Below are positions 26,826 to 35,122 of a stretch of 64,000 nucleotides of DNA, piece after piece. The notes below the pieces were generated by a model, which did no database searches, had not been told where the DNA came from, and saw only the letters and a list, made by a program, of their open reading frames with translations. The number at the start of each line of letters is the position of its first letter. Positions within the stretch are counted from its first letter, which is position 1. The stretch lies in assembly GCA_965276665.1 (NCBI GenBank), contig OZ255620.1, positions 2,852,001-2,916,000 of the forward strand, given 5' to 3'. Position numbers and translations under genes: made by a program. This stretch comes from CAWGJC01 sp965276665 (GTDB lineage: Bacteria; Pseudomonadota; Alphaproteobacteria; Acetobacterales; Acetobacteraceae).

Positions 26826-27154
26826 CCGATCCCGCGCGCCCGGCGGATCCCGAGACTGGGCCGCGCGCCCATCACGACATGGGCGGCGTGGCGAAATTCC
26901 TCTGCGAGCCGATCGAGACCGGCCCGCATGCGCTCACCGAATTCGACCGCGAGGTGGATGCGATCCGCCAGCTGCTCGGCGCGCGCGGCGTGATGAGCGT
27001 GGACGAGCTCCGCCGCGGCATCGAGGCGATCCCGGAGGCGGAATACCACCGCCTCACCTACTACCAGCGCTGGGTGCGCGCGATCACCGCCACGCTGCTC
27101 CGCAAGGGCGTGTTCACCGAGGCCGAGCTGCGCGCCGCCTTGGACCGGGGCTGA
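26822..27154 (+). CDS. nitrile hydratase beta N-terminal-like subunit (thiocyanate hydrolase beta-like)
   Basis: 110 aa, corresponding to the N-terminal half of nitrile hydratase beta: HHDMGGVAKFL near the start, LTEFDREVDAIRQLL, SVDELRRGIEAIPEAEYHRLTYYQRWVRAI and GVFTEAELRAAL. In thiocyanate hydrolase of Thiobacillus thioparus the beta subunit is likewise the separate N-terminal half, and the gene order scnB-scnA-scnC equals the order seen here. The substrate (nitrile or thiocyanate) cannot be decided from sequence. It overlaps the SH3 gene upstream, and its stop overlaps the next ATG by one base. Confidence 0.85.
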   Translation: MTDPARPADPETGPRAHHDMGGVAKFLCEPIETGPHALTEFDREVDAIRQLLGARGVMSVDELRRGIEAIPEAEYHRLTYYQRWVRAITATLLRKGVFTEAELRAALDRG

Positions 27155-27444
27155 TGCCCGAGGGCCTGATATTCGCGCCCGGAACCGGCGTGCGGGTGCG
27201 GGAGGACTGGCCGGAGGCGCGCGGGCCCGCGCATATCCGCACGCCGCACTACGTGCGCGGCCGCTCGGGCCGGGTGGTGCGCTGCCTCGGGCGCTTCCGC
27301 AACCCGGAAGACCTTGCGTTCGCGCGTCCGGCGCCCGAAATCCCCCTCTACCACGTGGCCTTCGCCCCTGCCGGGATCTGGCCGGACGCCGGCGGTGACG
27401 AGATCGTCATCGAGATCTTCGAGCACTGGCTGGAGGCCGCATGA
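27154..27444 (+). CDS. nitrile hydratase beta C-terminal-like subunit (thiocyanate hydrolase alpha-like)
   Basis: 96 aa, equal to the C-terminal SH3-like half of nitrile hydratase beta: FAPGTGVRVREDWPE, HIRTPHYVRGRSGRVVRCLGRF, PLYHVAFAPAGIW and ending VIEIFEHWLEAA. Its separation from the N-terminal half is the thiocyanate-hydrolase-type arrangement rather than the usual two-subunit nitrile hydratase. The stop overlaps the start of the alpha-like gene (ATGA), so the three subunits are translationally linked. Confidence 0.86.
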   Translation: MPEGLIFAPGTGVRVREDWPEARGPAHIRTPHYVRGRSGRVVRCLGRFRNPEDLAFARPAPEIPLYHVAFAPAGIWPDAGGDEIVIEIFEHWLEAA

Positions 27445-28025
27445 CCCTGGTGGAAGAAGACAGCGACCGCCTGCTCGGCGCGCTGCGCAGCCTGCTCGCC
27501 GCCAAGCGGATCATGACGCAAGACGAGGTCGCGGAGCGCGTCCGCCTCACCGACGAGGCGACGCCCGGCCGCGGCGCGCACATGGTCGCCAGGGCCTGGC
27601 TCGATGCGGAATTCCGCGAACTGATGCTGCGCGACGGCTCGCAGGCGGCGGAATCGCTCGGCATCCCGATGCGCGGCATGCCGCCGCTCGGCGTGCTCGA
27701 GAACACCGACGCGCTCCACCACCTCGTCGTCTGCACGCTGTGCAGCTGCTACCCGCGCGCGGTGCTCGGCTATCCGCCCTTCTGGTTCAAGTCGAGCGCC
27801 TATCGCGCCCGCGCCGTGCGCGACCCTCGCGGCGTGCTCGCCGAGTTCAACACCGTGCTGCCCGCGACCACCCGGATCAGGGTGGTCGACTCCACCGCCG
27901 ATTACCGCTGGATGACACTCCCGCTGCGTCCCCCCGGCACCGATGGCTGGAGCGAGGATCGCCTCGCCGCGCTGGTGCGCGAGGGCGACATGATCGGGGT
28001 GACGGTACCCGCCCTCCTCACCTGA
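27441..28025 (+). CDS. nitrile hydratase alpha-like catalytic subunit, cobalt type (thiocyanate hydrolase gamma-like)
   Basis: 194 aa. The metal claw is VCTLCSCYPRAVLGYPP with C98, C101 and C103; CTLC (Thr, not Ser) is the cobalt-type motif. Further landmarks are YRARAVRDPRGVLAEF, DSTADYRWMTLPLRPPGTDGWSE and DMIGVTVPALL. In this family the second and third cysteines are oxidised and the non-corrin cobalt hydrates a C-N triple bond. It is the third gene of the set at 26822-28025. A COG0523 GTPase that might deliver metal lies about 5 kb downstream. An MFS gene follows after 13 nt. Confidence 0.88.
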   Translation: MTLVEEDSDRLLGALRSLLAAKRIMTQDEVAERVRLTDEATPGRGAHMVARAWLDAEFRELMLRDGSQAAESLGIPMRGMPPLGVLENTDALHHLVVCTLCSCYPRAVLGYPPFWFKSSAYRARAVRDPRGVLAEFNTVLPATTRIRVVDSTADYRWMTLPLRPPGTDGWSEDRLAALVREGDMIGVTVPALLT

Positions 28026-28038
28026 CGCATCGCGACCC

Positions 28039-29499
28039 ATGAAAAAAGCAGTTCGCCGGCCGCTGGTGCTCGCCTCGGTGATGGCCGCCACCTTCATGAT
28101 CGCCGTCGAGGCGACCATCGTCTCGACGGCGATGCCGCAGATCGCCGGGCAGCTCGGCGACCTGCATCTCTATGCCTGGGTGTTCTCCGCCTTCCTGCTG
28201 ACGCAGACCGCGACGACGGTGGTGTTCGGCAAGCTCTCCGACCTGTTCGGGCGCAAGCCGGTGCTGCTCGCCGGGATCGGCATCTTCCTCGTGGGATCGG
28301 CGCTGTGCGGGTTCGCCTGGTCGATCCCCTCGCTGATCGTGTTCCGCTTGCTGCAAGGCGTCGGCGCCGGGGCGATCCAGCCGGTGAGCCTCACCATCGT
28401 GGGCGATCTCTACACGGTGCAGGAGCGCGGCCGCATCCAGGGCTGGCTCGCCAGCGTCTGGGGCATCTCCTCGGTGGCCGGCCCGCTGGTCGGCGCGCTG
28501 ATCATCCAGCATGCGAGCTGGGCCTGGATTTTTTGGATCAACCTGCCGATCGGGGCGCTGGCGAGCGCCGGCTTCATCGCCTTCCTGCACGAGGAAAAGC
28601 GCCGGGCGGTGCGGTCGATCGATGTCGCCGGCGCGGCCCTGTTCACCATCGCGATCGCCGCGCTGATGATGGCGCTCACCGAGATCGGCGCGCCAAGCGG
28701 GTCCGCGACGCCGCTGGTCGCTGTCGTGGTGTTCGTCGTCGCGGCGGCGCTGTTCGTCGTGCAGGAACGGCGCGCGCGCGACCCGATGATCGCGTTCGGC
28801 CTCTGGGCCAGACGGGTGATCGCGACCACGAACGCGGCCACGCTGCTGAGCGGCATGGCGGTGATCGGGCTCACGACCTTCCTGCCGATGTACGTGCAGG
28901 GAGTGCTCGGCCGCTCCGCCCTGGTGGCCGGCTTCGCGCTCACGATGATGGTGCTGGGCTGGCCGGTCGGCGCCACGCTCGCCGCCAGGAGCTTCGGGCG
29001 CTTCGGCCTGCGCACCCCTCTGCTGCTCGGCGCGGCCTTGCTGCCGCTCGGCGGCATCGTCTTCGTCGTGCTGCGGGAGGGCATGTCGCCGGCGACCGCC
29101 GCGATCGGCTCGATCGTGATGGGGCTCGGCATGGGCTTCCTCACCACCTCCGCCGTCGTGCTGATCCAGGACAGCGTGGAATGGGGAGAGCGCGGCGTCG
29201 CCACCGCGTCCAACATCTTCGCCCGCAATCTCGGCAGCACGCTCGGCGCCACCACGCTCGGGGTGGTGCTGAACATCTCGCTCGCCCGCAACGGCGCCGT
29301 CGGCTCGGACCAGATCCGCAAACTGCTCGATCACACCACCGTGGCCGACGCCGCCGTGCGCGACGCGCTCGCCGGGGCGCTGCACCTGACCTTCCTGGCG
29401 GTGTTCCTGATCGCCCTGCTCACCCTGCTCACCGCCTTGCTCGTGCCGCGGGTGACGCTGCGGGCCGCCAAGGAGCCGGTGCTCGGCGAAGGGTTTTGA
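28039..29499 (+). CDS. MFS transporter, DHA2 (EmrB/QacA) family
   Basis: 486 aa with about 14 hydrophobic segments. Motif A-like GKLSDLFGRKPVLLAG follows TM2, and FRLLQGVGAGAIQPV and the motif C-like SSVAGPLVGALI are present. These are proton-driven exporters of drugs or metabolites in the inner membrane. It starts 13 nt after the nitrile-hydratase-like alpha gene and is likely in the same transcript. It could handle the substrate or product of that enzyme, but nothing in the sequence fixes this. Confidence 0.9.
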   Translation: MKKAVRRPLVLASVMAATFMIAVEATIVSTAMPQIAGQLGDLHLYAWVFSAFLLTQTATTVVFGKLSDLFGRKPVLLAGIGIFLVGSALCGFAWSIPSLIVFRLLQGVGAGAIQPVSLTIVGDLYTVQERGRIQGWLASVWGISSVAGPLVGALIIQHASWAWIFWINLPIGALASAGFIAFLHEEKRRAVRSIDVAGAALFTIAIAALMMALTEIGAPSGSATPLVAVVVFVVAAALFVVQERRARDPMIAFGLWARRVIATTNAATLLSGMAVIGLTTFLPMYVQGVLGRSALVAGFALTMMVLGWPVGATLAARSFGRFGLRTPLLLGAALLPLGGIVFVVLREGMSPATAAIGSIVMGLGMGFLTTSAVVLIQDSVEWGERGVATASNIFARNLGSTLGATTLGVVLNISLARNGAVGSDQIRKLLDHTTVADAAVRDALAGALHLTFLAVFLIALLTLLTALLVPRVTLRAAKEPVLGEGF

Positions 29500-29549
29500 G
29501 AGCGGCTGTCGTGAAATGCTCTAAATCCGCGGAAACCGCTCGGCCGATC

Positions 29550-30782
29550 TCACGCCGTCAGGCGGGCGTCGATCATGCGCTCGGCCGCCTCGCGGATGCG
29601 CCGGACGGAGGCGCTCCGATAGGGGAAGAGCTCGGGCGAATCCCGGTCATGGACGATCATGCCGGTCTCGACCTCGAACACGACCAGCCGGCCATCCGGC
29701 ATCAACCCGCAATCCAGGCCGAAATAATCGAGGCCGATGCGTTCGCCGAGCGCGTGCAGCGCGGCGAGAGCCTTGGCCGGAAACACCCGGTCGAATTCGT
29801 CCACGAAGCGCGCTTCCTCGTCCCGCTTCCAGGCGTCGCGCTCCATCCTGGCGTTGTAGTACCAGATCGCCCAGTCGCTATGGATCGCCATGTGGTACGG
29901 GTAGGGCCGGCCATCGACGAAGATAATGCGGTATTTGCGCCAGAGCCCGTCGACGCTGCGGTAGTCGATGAACGGCGCGACATAGAAGGCGTCGTCCCCG
30001 ACGCGGTCCAGATAGCGCCGCAATTCCGCGACGGATCCGATGCGCGCGAGATCGCGCCCGGCATGGGAGGCGGTCGGCCGGATGATCATCGGGAAATCCA
30101 GACGAACCGGGTTCAGGCTTGTCTCGCACGCCGCCAGCTCCGCCCGCGTTGCGATGGACTGACGCGGGATGATTGCATGCGGGATGTCCTGGAGCAGCTT
30201 CGCCGCCTCGACCCGCGAGGTGGCCGCGATCCGGCGCCCGCAATTGATCGCGGGCGCCTGCAGCGCCGCCACCAGGTGGTCGGCCGCCTGGAGCGCCAGG
30301 CGGTGGCGTGCATCCTCGGCGATCGAGATGAAGACGCAGTCGAAGCCGGGCAGCCGGGCGGCGGGGGCGGCAGAGCGCAGGATCGCCGCCGGATCGCACA
30401 GCCAGAGGGTGTGGAGCTCGGTGTCGGCGGGGTCGAACAGGGCGCCGAGCGGCAGGTTCGCCTGGAAATCCCCTGGCGTGGCGAGGGCGAGAACGCGGCG
30501 GCGCGGGTTGGCGGAGGGGTGGCTGGTGACCGGGTTCGGGCGGAGCGCCGCGTGCAGATTGGCGATGCCGATCTCGGGATGGCCGAGGACCTGGCACACT
30601 TCCCAGAGCAGATAATGGGCGGCCCGCGCATCCGCGGGGTTTTGCAGCGCCTGCTGCAGGATGTCGTGCGCGCCCATCCAGTTCGCGCGGCGGGCGCAGT
30701 CGAGCGCGAAGCGGAGCGGTGGGCTCAGGCCGTCCGACGGCACTTCCGCCGGGTGGACCGCCGACCAGACATAAGAGTCCAC
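29550..30782 (-). CDS. TPR-like plus ATP-grasp (RimK-type) protein of unknown function
   Basis: 410 aa from GTG 30782 (GGAAAAGG upstream). Residues about 20-85 form helical, TPR-like repeats. The C-terminal 200 residues look like an ATP-grasp domain: DFPMIIRPTASHAGRDLARI (lysine-equivalent loop), FYVAPFIDYRSVDGLWRKYR, and the metal-binding end YFGLDCGLMPDGRLVVFEVE. Such proteins ligate amino acids or peptides, but the partner is unknown here. It is convergent with the MFS gene and separated from the aldo/keto reductase gene by a single copy of the dispersed repeat. Confidence 0.7.
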   Translation of the reverse strand: MDSYVWSAVHPAEVPSDGLSPPLRFALDCARRANWMGAHDILQQALQNPADARAAHYLLWEVCQVLGHPEIGIANLHAALRPNPVTSHPSANPRRRVLALATPGDFQANLPLGALFDPADTELHTLWLCDPAAILRSAAPAARLPGFDCVFISIAEDARHRLALQAADHLVAALQAPAINCGRRIAATSRVEAAKLLQDIPHAIIPRQSIATRAELAACETSLNPVRLDFPMIIRPTASHAGRDLARIGSVAELRRYLDRVGDDAFYVAPFIDYRSVDGLWRKYRIIFVDGRPYPYHMAIHSDWAIWYYNARMERDAWKRDEEARFVDEFDRVFPAKALAALHALGERIGLDYFGLDCGLMPDGRLVVFEVETGMIVHDRDSPELFPYRSASVRRIREAAERMIDARLTA

Positions 30783-30853
30783 GCCGCACCTTTTCCGAGT
30801 TCACCTGCCAAATGACAGTGATCCCGGAAAGTGAAGCCCAGATGAATCGTAAT

Positions 30854-30918
30854 CGGTTCTACGGGCGACTGCCCTTAGCGGAGTCCCACGTGATGCATGG
30901 GGCAGAGCCCCTGACCTG
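30854..30918 (-). repeat. single copy of the dispersed intergenic repeat
   Basis: GGTTCTACGGGCGACTGCCC, CTTAGCGGAGTCCC and GGGGCAGAGCCCCTGACCT match the right-hand arm of the doublets at 15940-16142 and 49391-49648. It sits downstream of the aldo/keto reductase gene (minus strand), where its hairpins could end that transcript. Confidence 0.75.
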
Positions 30919-30926
30919 CTTTGCTT

Positions 30927-31763
30927 CTACTGCTTCACCGCATCCCAGGTTGGCGCCCAGGCCGGCGAGATCGTCCGCCCGTCCTTCGGGATTTTCGCGA
31001 TCAAGGCGCGGTCCTCGTCGTCGAGCTTGATCGCCAGGCAGTCCAGATTGGCTTTTTGGCGCTCCGCCCCGGCGGCTTTCGGCACGGCGGAGACGTTGGG
31101 CTGGTCGATCAGCCACTTCAGCGTGATCTGTACCGGCGTCGCGTTGTGCTTTTCCGCGACGCGCTTGAGCTCGGGGATCTCGCTCACCTTGTTGCGCGCG
31201 ATCGGCGCGTAGGCGGTGACGCCCATGTCGTGCGCGCGGGTGAAGTCGATCACCGCGCTCTGGTCGAGCATCGGGTGGTATTCGACCTGGTTGCAGGCGA
31301 GCGGCGCACCGGTCTGCAGCGCCTGCTCCATCAGGGCGACGGGGAAGTTGGAGACGCCGATCGCGCGGGCCTTGCCGGCGTCGCGGAGCGCGACGAGGCC
31401 TTCGATCGCGCGCGGCAGGTCCATGTCGGGCGACGGCCAATGGATGAGGAACAGGTCCACGTAATCGAGCTGGAGCTTGCGGAGGCTGTCTTCCAGCGAG
31501 CGGCGCATCGCCTCGGGCGCGAGCTGATCGTGCCAGACCTTGGTGGTGACGTGGATTTCGGCGCGCGGAACGGTGGTCTTGGCCAGCGCCGCGCCCACCG
31601 CTTCCTCGTTGCCGTACATCGCCGCGGTGTCGATGTGGCGGTAGCCGAGCTCGAGGGCGGATTGCACGCCGCTCGTGCAATCCTCGCCCTTCATCGGCCA
31701 GGTGCCGAGGCCGAGCTTCGGCATGCGCATCCCCTGCGCGGTGATCAGCTCCATGTCGTGCAT
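30927..31763 (-). CDS. aldo/keto reductase
   Basis: 278 aa, usual length. The barrel motifs are MPKLGLGTWPMKG, GYRHIDTAAMYGNE (catalytic Asp and Tyr), VTTKVWHDQ (Lys), LFLIHWPSPD (His) and the NADPH-binding end VSAVPKAAGAERQKANLD. It reduces aldehydes or ketones, likely DkgA/YvgN-like; substrate unknown. ATG 31763 was kept; ATG 31754, nine bases on, has the better spaced AAGG. It is the last gene of a minus-strand series, starting 2 nt after the WD40 gene's stop. Confidence 0.9.
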   Translation of the reverse strand: MHDMELITAQGMRMPKLGLGTWPMKGEDCTSGVQSALELGYRHIDTAAMYGNEEAVGAALAKTTVPRAEIHVTTKVWHDQLAPEAMRRSLEDSLRKLQLDYVDLFLIHWPSPDMDLPRAIEGLVALRDAGKARAIGVSNFPVALMEQALQTGAPLACNQVEYHPMLDQSAVIDFTRAHDMGVTAYAPIARNKVSEIPELKRVAEKHNATPVQITLKWLIDQPNVSAVPKAAGAERQKANLDCLAIKLDDEDRALIAKIPKDGRTISPAWAPTWDAVKQ

Positions 31764-31765
31764 CC

Positions 31766-32812
31766 TTACCGTTTGGAGAAATCGACGATCGCGACGAAGC
31801 CGGATTCCGTGCCGAGCGCAAGGCGGCCCCCGTCGGCGCTCCAGGCCAATGCAGAGACCTTGCCGCGGCCCGGCGCCGCGACCGGCAAGATGCGCTCGGC
31901 GTCGATATCGGCGAGCACCACCAGCCCGTCATCGTAGCCCGCGGCCACCGCGTCGTGCTGCGGATGGCAGGCGACGGCGGTGCAGAGCACGCCATCCCCG
32001 GCGGCGAGCTCGACCGGCGGCTTGCCCATCGGGCCGCCGCCGAAGAACGGCCAGCACACCACCGATTCCGCGCCCGAGGTGGCCAGCCACTTGCCGTTGC
32101 GGCTGAAACTCATGGAATGGGTTTTCGCCGGATAACCGCTCATCCGCATGTGCTGGCCGTCGGAGAGCCGCCAGCCATGCAGCGCGGTTTCCTGCATCGC
32201 GGTCACCGCGACATCGCCGGCGGGCGAGAGGGCGAGGCCGATATGGCTACCCTTCCATTCCAGCCGGCGCGGATTGTCGGTCTTGGCGGCGATGAACCAG
32301 AGCGAGGCGCCGTTGTAATGCGAGGCGGCGACGCGCTTGCCTTTCGCGTCGAAGGCGAGGCCGGTAACGGTGGACGGGTGCTCGAGCGATTTCAGCTTGC
32401 GGCCATCGCCGTCGAACACATGGACGAGCTTGCCGGCGGCGCAGGCGAGCAGGCCGGTTTTGCCGTCCGCAAAACTCTCCACCTGCTCGATCCAGCGGCC
32501 GCCGAGCGCGGCGACATCGCTCGGCTCGCCATCGAGCGGGGTGCGGCGGAACCCGCCGTCATCGCCGCCGCTCAAGAACCCGCCGGGGCGCGCATCGGCG
32601 GCCAGGGCGAGCACCGCGCCGTCATGGGCGGCGACGCTGCGCCAGGCCCCGCTGGCCTCCGTGGCGCGGGCAAGCAGCAGCGTGCCGTCGCCGAGCGCGA
32701 AGGCGCAGGCGGTACCCGCGCGCTCCCAGGCGGCGGCGACCACGAAGGCGTCGAGCGTGCGGGAGGCGCCGCGCGTCTCGAGCAGGAAATCCGGGGAGGC
32801 GGTGGCGCTCAT
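31766..32812 (-). CDS. WD40 repeat protein
   Basis: 348 aa, built of about seven beta-propeller blades. Examples are HDGAVLALAADARPGGFLSGGDDG near residues 45-70, STVTGLAFDAKGKRVAASHYNG in the middle and VSALAWSADGGRLALGTESGFVAIVDF at the C-terminus. No signal peptide or catalytic motif is seen, so a scaffold role is likely. It is directly downstream of a CobW-type GTPase gene (13 nt), a pairing often seen in alphaproteobacteria, suggesting a joint role in metal handling (inference). Confidence 0.85.
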   Translation of the reverse strand: MSATASPDFLLETRGASRTLDAFVVAAAWERAGTACAFALGDGTLLLARATEASGAWRSVAAHDGAVLALAADARPGGFLSGGDDGGFRRTPLDGEPSDVAALGGRWIEQVESFADGKTGLLACAAGKLVHVFDGDGRKLKSLEHPSTVTGLAFDAKGKRVAASHYNGASLWFIAAKTDNPRRLEWKGSHIGLALSPAGDVAVTAMQETALHGWRLSDGQHMRMSGYPAKTHSMSFSRNGKWLATSGAESVVCWPFFGGGPMGKPPVELAAGDGVLCTAVACHPQHDAVAAGYDDGLVVLADIDAERILPVAAPGRGKVSALAWSADGGRLALGTESGFVAIVDFSKR

Positions 32813-32825
32813 GATCGGCCTGGCG

Positions 32826-33800
32826 TCAATCGGCCTGGCAGGCCTCGAACCCGCGGCGGAGCTGCGGGCGGTTGAGGTTGCGGCCGATGAACACGATGCG
32901 GCTCACCTTGTCCTCCCCGGCCTTCCACGGCCCGATGAAATCGCCATCCGCGATCATGTGCACGGCCTGGAAGGCGAAGCGCCGATCCTCGCCCTTGTAG
33001 GCGAGAATGCCCTTGGTGCGCAGCAGATCCTGCCCCTTCTCGGCGAGCAGCACGCCCATCCAGGCGTTGAATTTTTCCGGGTCGATCGGCCGCGCCGCCT
33101 CGAAGCTCATCGAGCCGACATCCTCATTGTGCTCGTGCTCGTCTTCGCCCGAGAGGAAATCGGGGTCGAGCTGGACCGCGCGGGAGAGGTCGAAGGCGCC
33201 GCGGTCGAGCAGCTCGGCGATCGGCACGTTGCCGCGTTCGGCGCGATGGAGGCGGGCGGTGCGGTTGATCGAGCGGATCCGGCCCTCGACCTGCGCGAGC
33301 TCCTCCGCGGTGACCAGGTCGGTCTTGTTCAGCACGATCACGTCGGCGAAGGCGATCTGCGATTCCGCCTCGGCGCTGTCGGAGAGGCGGGCGAGCAGGT
33401 ATTTGGCGTCCACCACGGTGACGATCGCGTCGAGCCGCGCCTTTTCGCGCACCGTCTCGTCGACGAAGAAGGTCTGCGCCACCGGGGCGGGGTTGGCCAG
33501 CCCGGTGGTCTCGATGATGATGCCGTCGAACTTGCCGCGCCGCTTCATCAGGCCGCCGACGATGCGGATCAGGTCGCCGCGCACGGTGCAGCAGATGCAG
33601 CCATTGTTCATCTCGAACACCTCCTCGTCGGTGTCCACCACGAGGTCGTTATCCACGCCGAGCTCGCCGAACTCGTTGATCACCACCGCGTATTTGCGGC
33701 CGTGATTCTCGGTGAGGATGCGGTTGAGGAGGGTCGTCTTGCCGGCGCCGAGATAGCCGGTCAGAACCGTCACGGGAACCAGGTCCGCCGTTTCCGCCAT
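32826..33800 (-). CDS. CobW/COG0523 family GTP-binding metallochaperone
   Basis: 324 aa. Walker A GYLGAGKTT at residues about 14-22, the metal site GCICCTVRGDL (CxCC), Walker B-like IIIETTGLANPAPV, and the guanine-specificity motif NKTD. A short His/Glu segment (EDEHEHNED) precedes the C-terminal CobW_C domain. G3E GTPases of this group deliver Zn, Co or Fe to target proteins; one member activates nitrile hydratase. Here the partner could be the WD40 protein downstream or the cobalt-type enzyme at 26822-28025 (inference). ATG 33800 begins the conserved MAETADLVPVTVLTG. Confidence 0.92.
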   Translation of the reverse strand: MAETADLVPVTVLTGYLGAGKTTLLNRILTENHGRKYAVVINEFGELGVDNDLVVDTDEEVFEMNNGCICCTVRGDLIRIVGGLMKRRGKFDGIIIETTGLANPAPVAQTFFVDETVREKARLDAIVTVVDAKYLLARLSDSAEAESQIAFADVIVLNKTDLVTAEELAQVEGRIRSINRTARLHRAERGNVPIAELLDRGAFDLSRAVQLDPDFLSGEDEHEHNEDVGSMSFEAARPIDPEKFNAWMGVLLAEKGQDLLRTKGILAYKGEDRRFAFQAVHMIADGDFIGPWKAGEDKVSRIVFIGRNLNRPQLRRGFEACQAD

Positions 33801-33805
33801 CGCCG

Positions 33806-35092
33806 TCACTCCCTGCTGTCGATCATGCGCGCCGTGATATAGGGCGGGGGCGCCGCCGCCGCCACCGCGCGCGCCTCGGCCAGTCCGAACCCGAGCAGCA
33901 GGAAGAACCAGCCGCCGAGCGGCATGTTCACGAAGTCGCTGGTCGAGGCGACCGGCCATTCCTGCACCAGCACCGCGACGAACAGGCCGACGCGGAGCGG
34001 ATCGGGCCGCGTCCAGAGCCTGCGCCCGACGGCGAGCAGCCAGGCCAGCACCAGCGCCGAGAACAAAGCGAGGCCCGGGAAGCCGCTATCGGTCGCCGCC
34101 TGCAGATAATGATTGTGCGGGTGCTGCACGCAGATCGCCGCCCCGCCGCCATCGCCACCATGCCAGCCTTGGAAATACCGCGGCTCGGCGCAGCCGGTGC
34201 GGAACCCGTCGAAACCCCGCCCGGTGAGCGGGTTGTCCCAGGCGATCACCGCCGCCCGCATGGCGATGCGGCCGTAATCGCTTTCCGGAAAATGCTCCAT
34301 CTGGGCGGAGAATTTCTGCACCAGCCGGTGATAGGCCTGCGGCGAGACCACCGGCGAGGCGGCGATCAGCGCGAGGATGGCCACGCAGGCGGCGGCGACC
34401 GGCAGGCGGAGGCGCGGCAGCAGCAGGCCCGAGACCACAAGGCCGAGGCCGGTCAGCAGCACCGGCATGCGCTGGCCCATCAGCACGAGCAGCCCGGCGC
34501 CGCCGAGCAGCAGGACCAGGCCGCCGAGCTTCGGCCCAAACCCCTTGCGGGCGAACAAGCGCGCCGCCGCCGGGAGCGCGGCCGGGAACAGCATGCGGGA
34601 GAACATCGGCGCGGCGCGCGCCTTATCGAACGGCCCGGTGAGCTCGCCATCCGACCCGCGCGGGTCGCCGAACAGGTTGCGCCCGGTGGCGAACTGCACG
34701 GCCGATTGCAGCGCGATATAGAGGGCGGCGGCCTGGATCAGCCGGAGCAGCCAGCGCCGCGCCGAAGCCGGCAGCAATACCCAGTGCTCGAGCGCGGCGG
34801 CGAATAGCGGAAACCGCACCACCACGATCGCCTGCACGATGGCGCGGCGGCCGCCGGCGCCGACCGGCGCGCCCACGCCCGGCAGCGAGCAGATCACCAT
34901 CCAGACCCACCAGAGCAGGGCGATCCGCACCCATCCAGTCCGCAGCCAGGCCCAGTCCCGGGCGAGGGCGGAGCGGAGCAGGAACAGCGAAGCGGTGGCG
35001 CCGATCATCGCGTCCGCGAAGCCGCGCCCATGCAGCAGGAAGAGCGGGCAGAGCAGCGTCGCCGCCAGACCCGCCCGGTCCAGCAGGCGCAT
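33806..35092 (-). CDS. O-antigen ligase family membrane protein
   Basis: 428 aa from ATG 35092 (a GTG at 35095 immediately precedes it). It has ten or more hydrophobic segments. The large periplasmic loop holds the Wzy/WaaL-type pattern NPLTGRGFDGFRTG and CVQHPHNHYLQAATDSGFPGL, in which the HPHNHYL histidine is the conserved ligase/polymerase feature. Probably joins or polymerises surface glycan in the inner membrane. It lies directly downstream of a GT4 gene and upstream of cobW. Confidence 0.88.
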   Translation of the reverse strand: MRLLDRAGLAATLLCPLFLLHGRGFADAMIGATASLFLLRSALARDWAWLRTGWVRIALLWWVWMVICSLPGVGAPVGAGGRRAIVQAIVVVRFPLFAAALEHWVLLPASARRWLLRLIQAAALYIALQSAVQFATGRNLFGDPRGSDGELTGPFDKARAAPMFSRMLFPAALPAAARLFARKGFGPKLGGLVLLLGGAGLLVLMGQRMPVLLTGLGLVVSGLLLPRLRLPVAAACVAILALIAASPVVSPQAYHRLVQKFSAQMEHFPESDYGRIAMRAAVIAWDNPLTGRGFDGFRTGCAEPRYFQGWHGGDGGGAAICVQHPHNHYLQAATDSGFPGLALFSALVLAWLLAVGRRLWTRPDPLRVGLFVAVLVQEWPVASTSDFVNMPLGGWFFLLLGFGLAEARAVAAAAPPPYITARMIDSRE

Positions 35093-35122
35093 CACGACAC
35101 CGGGCGGGGGCGCCGCATCCCT

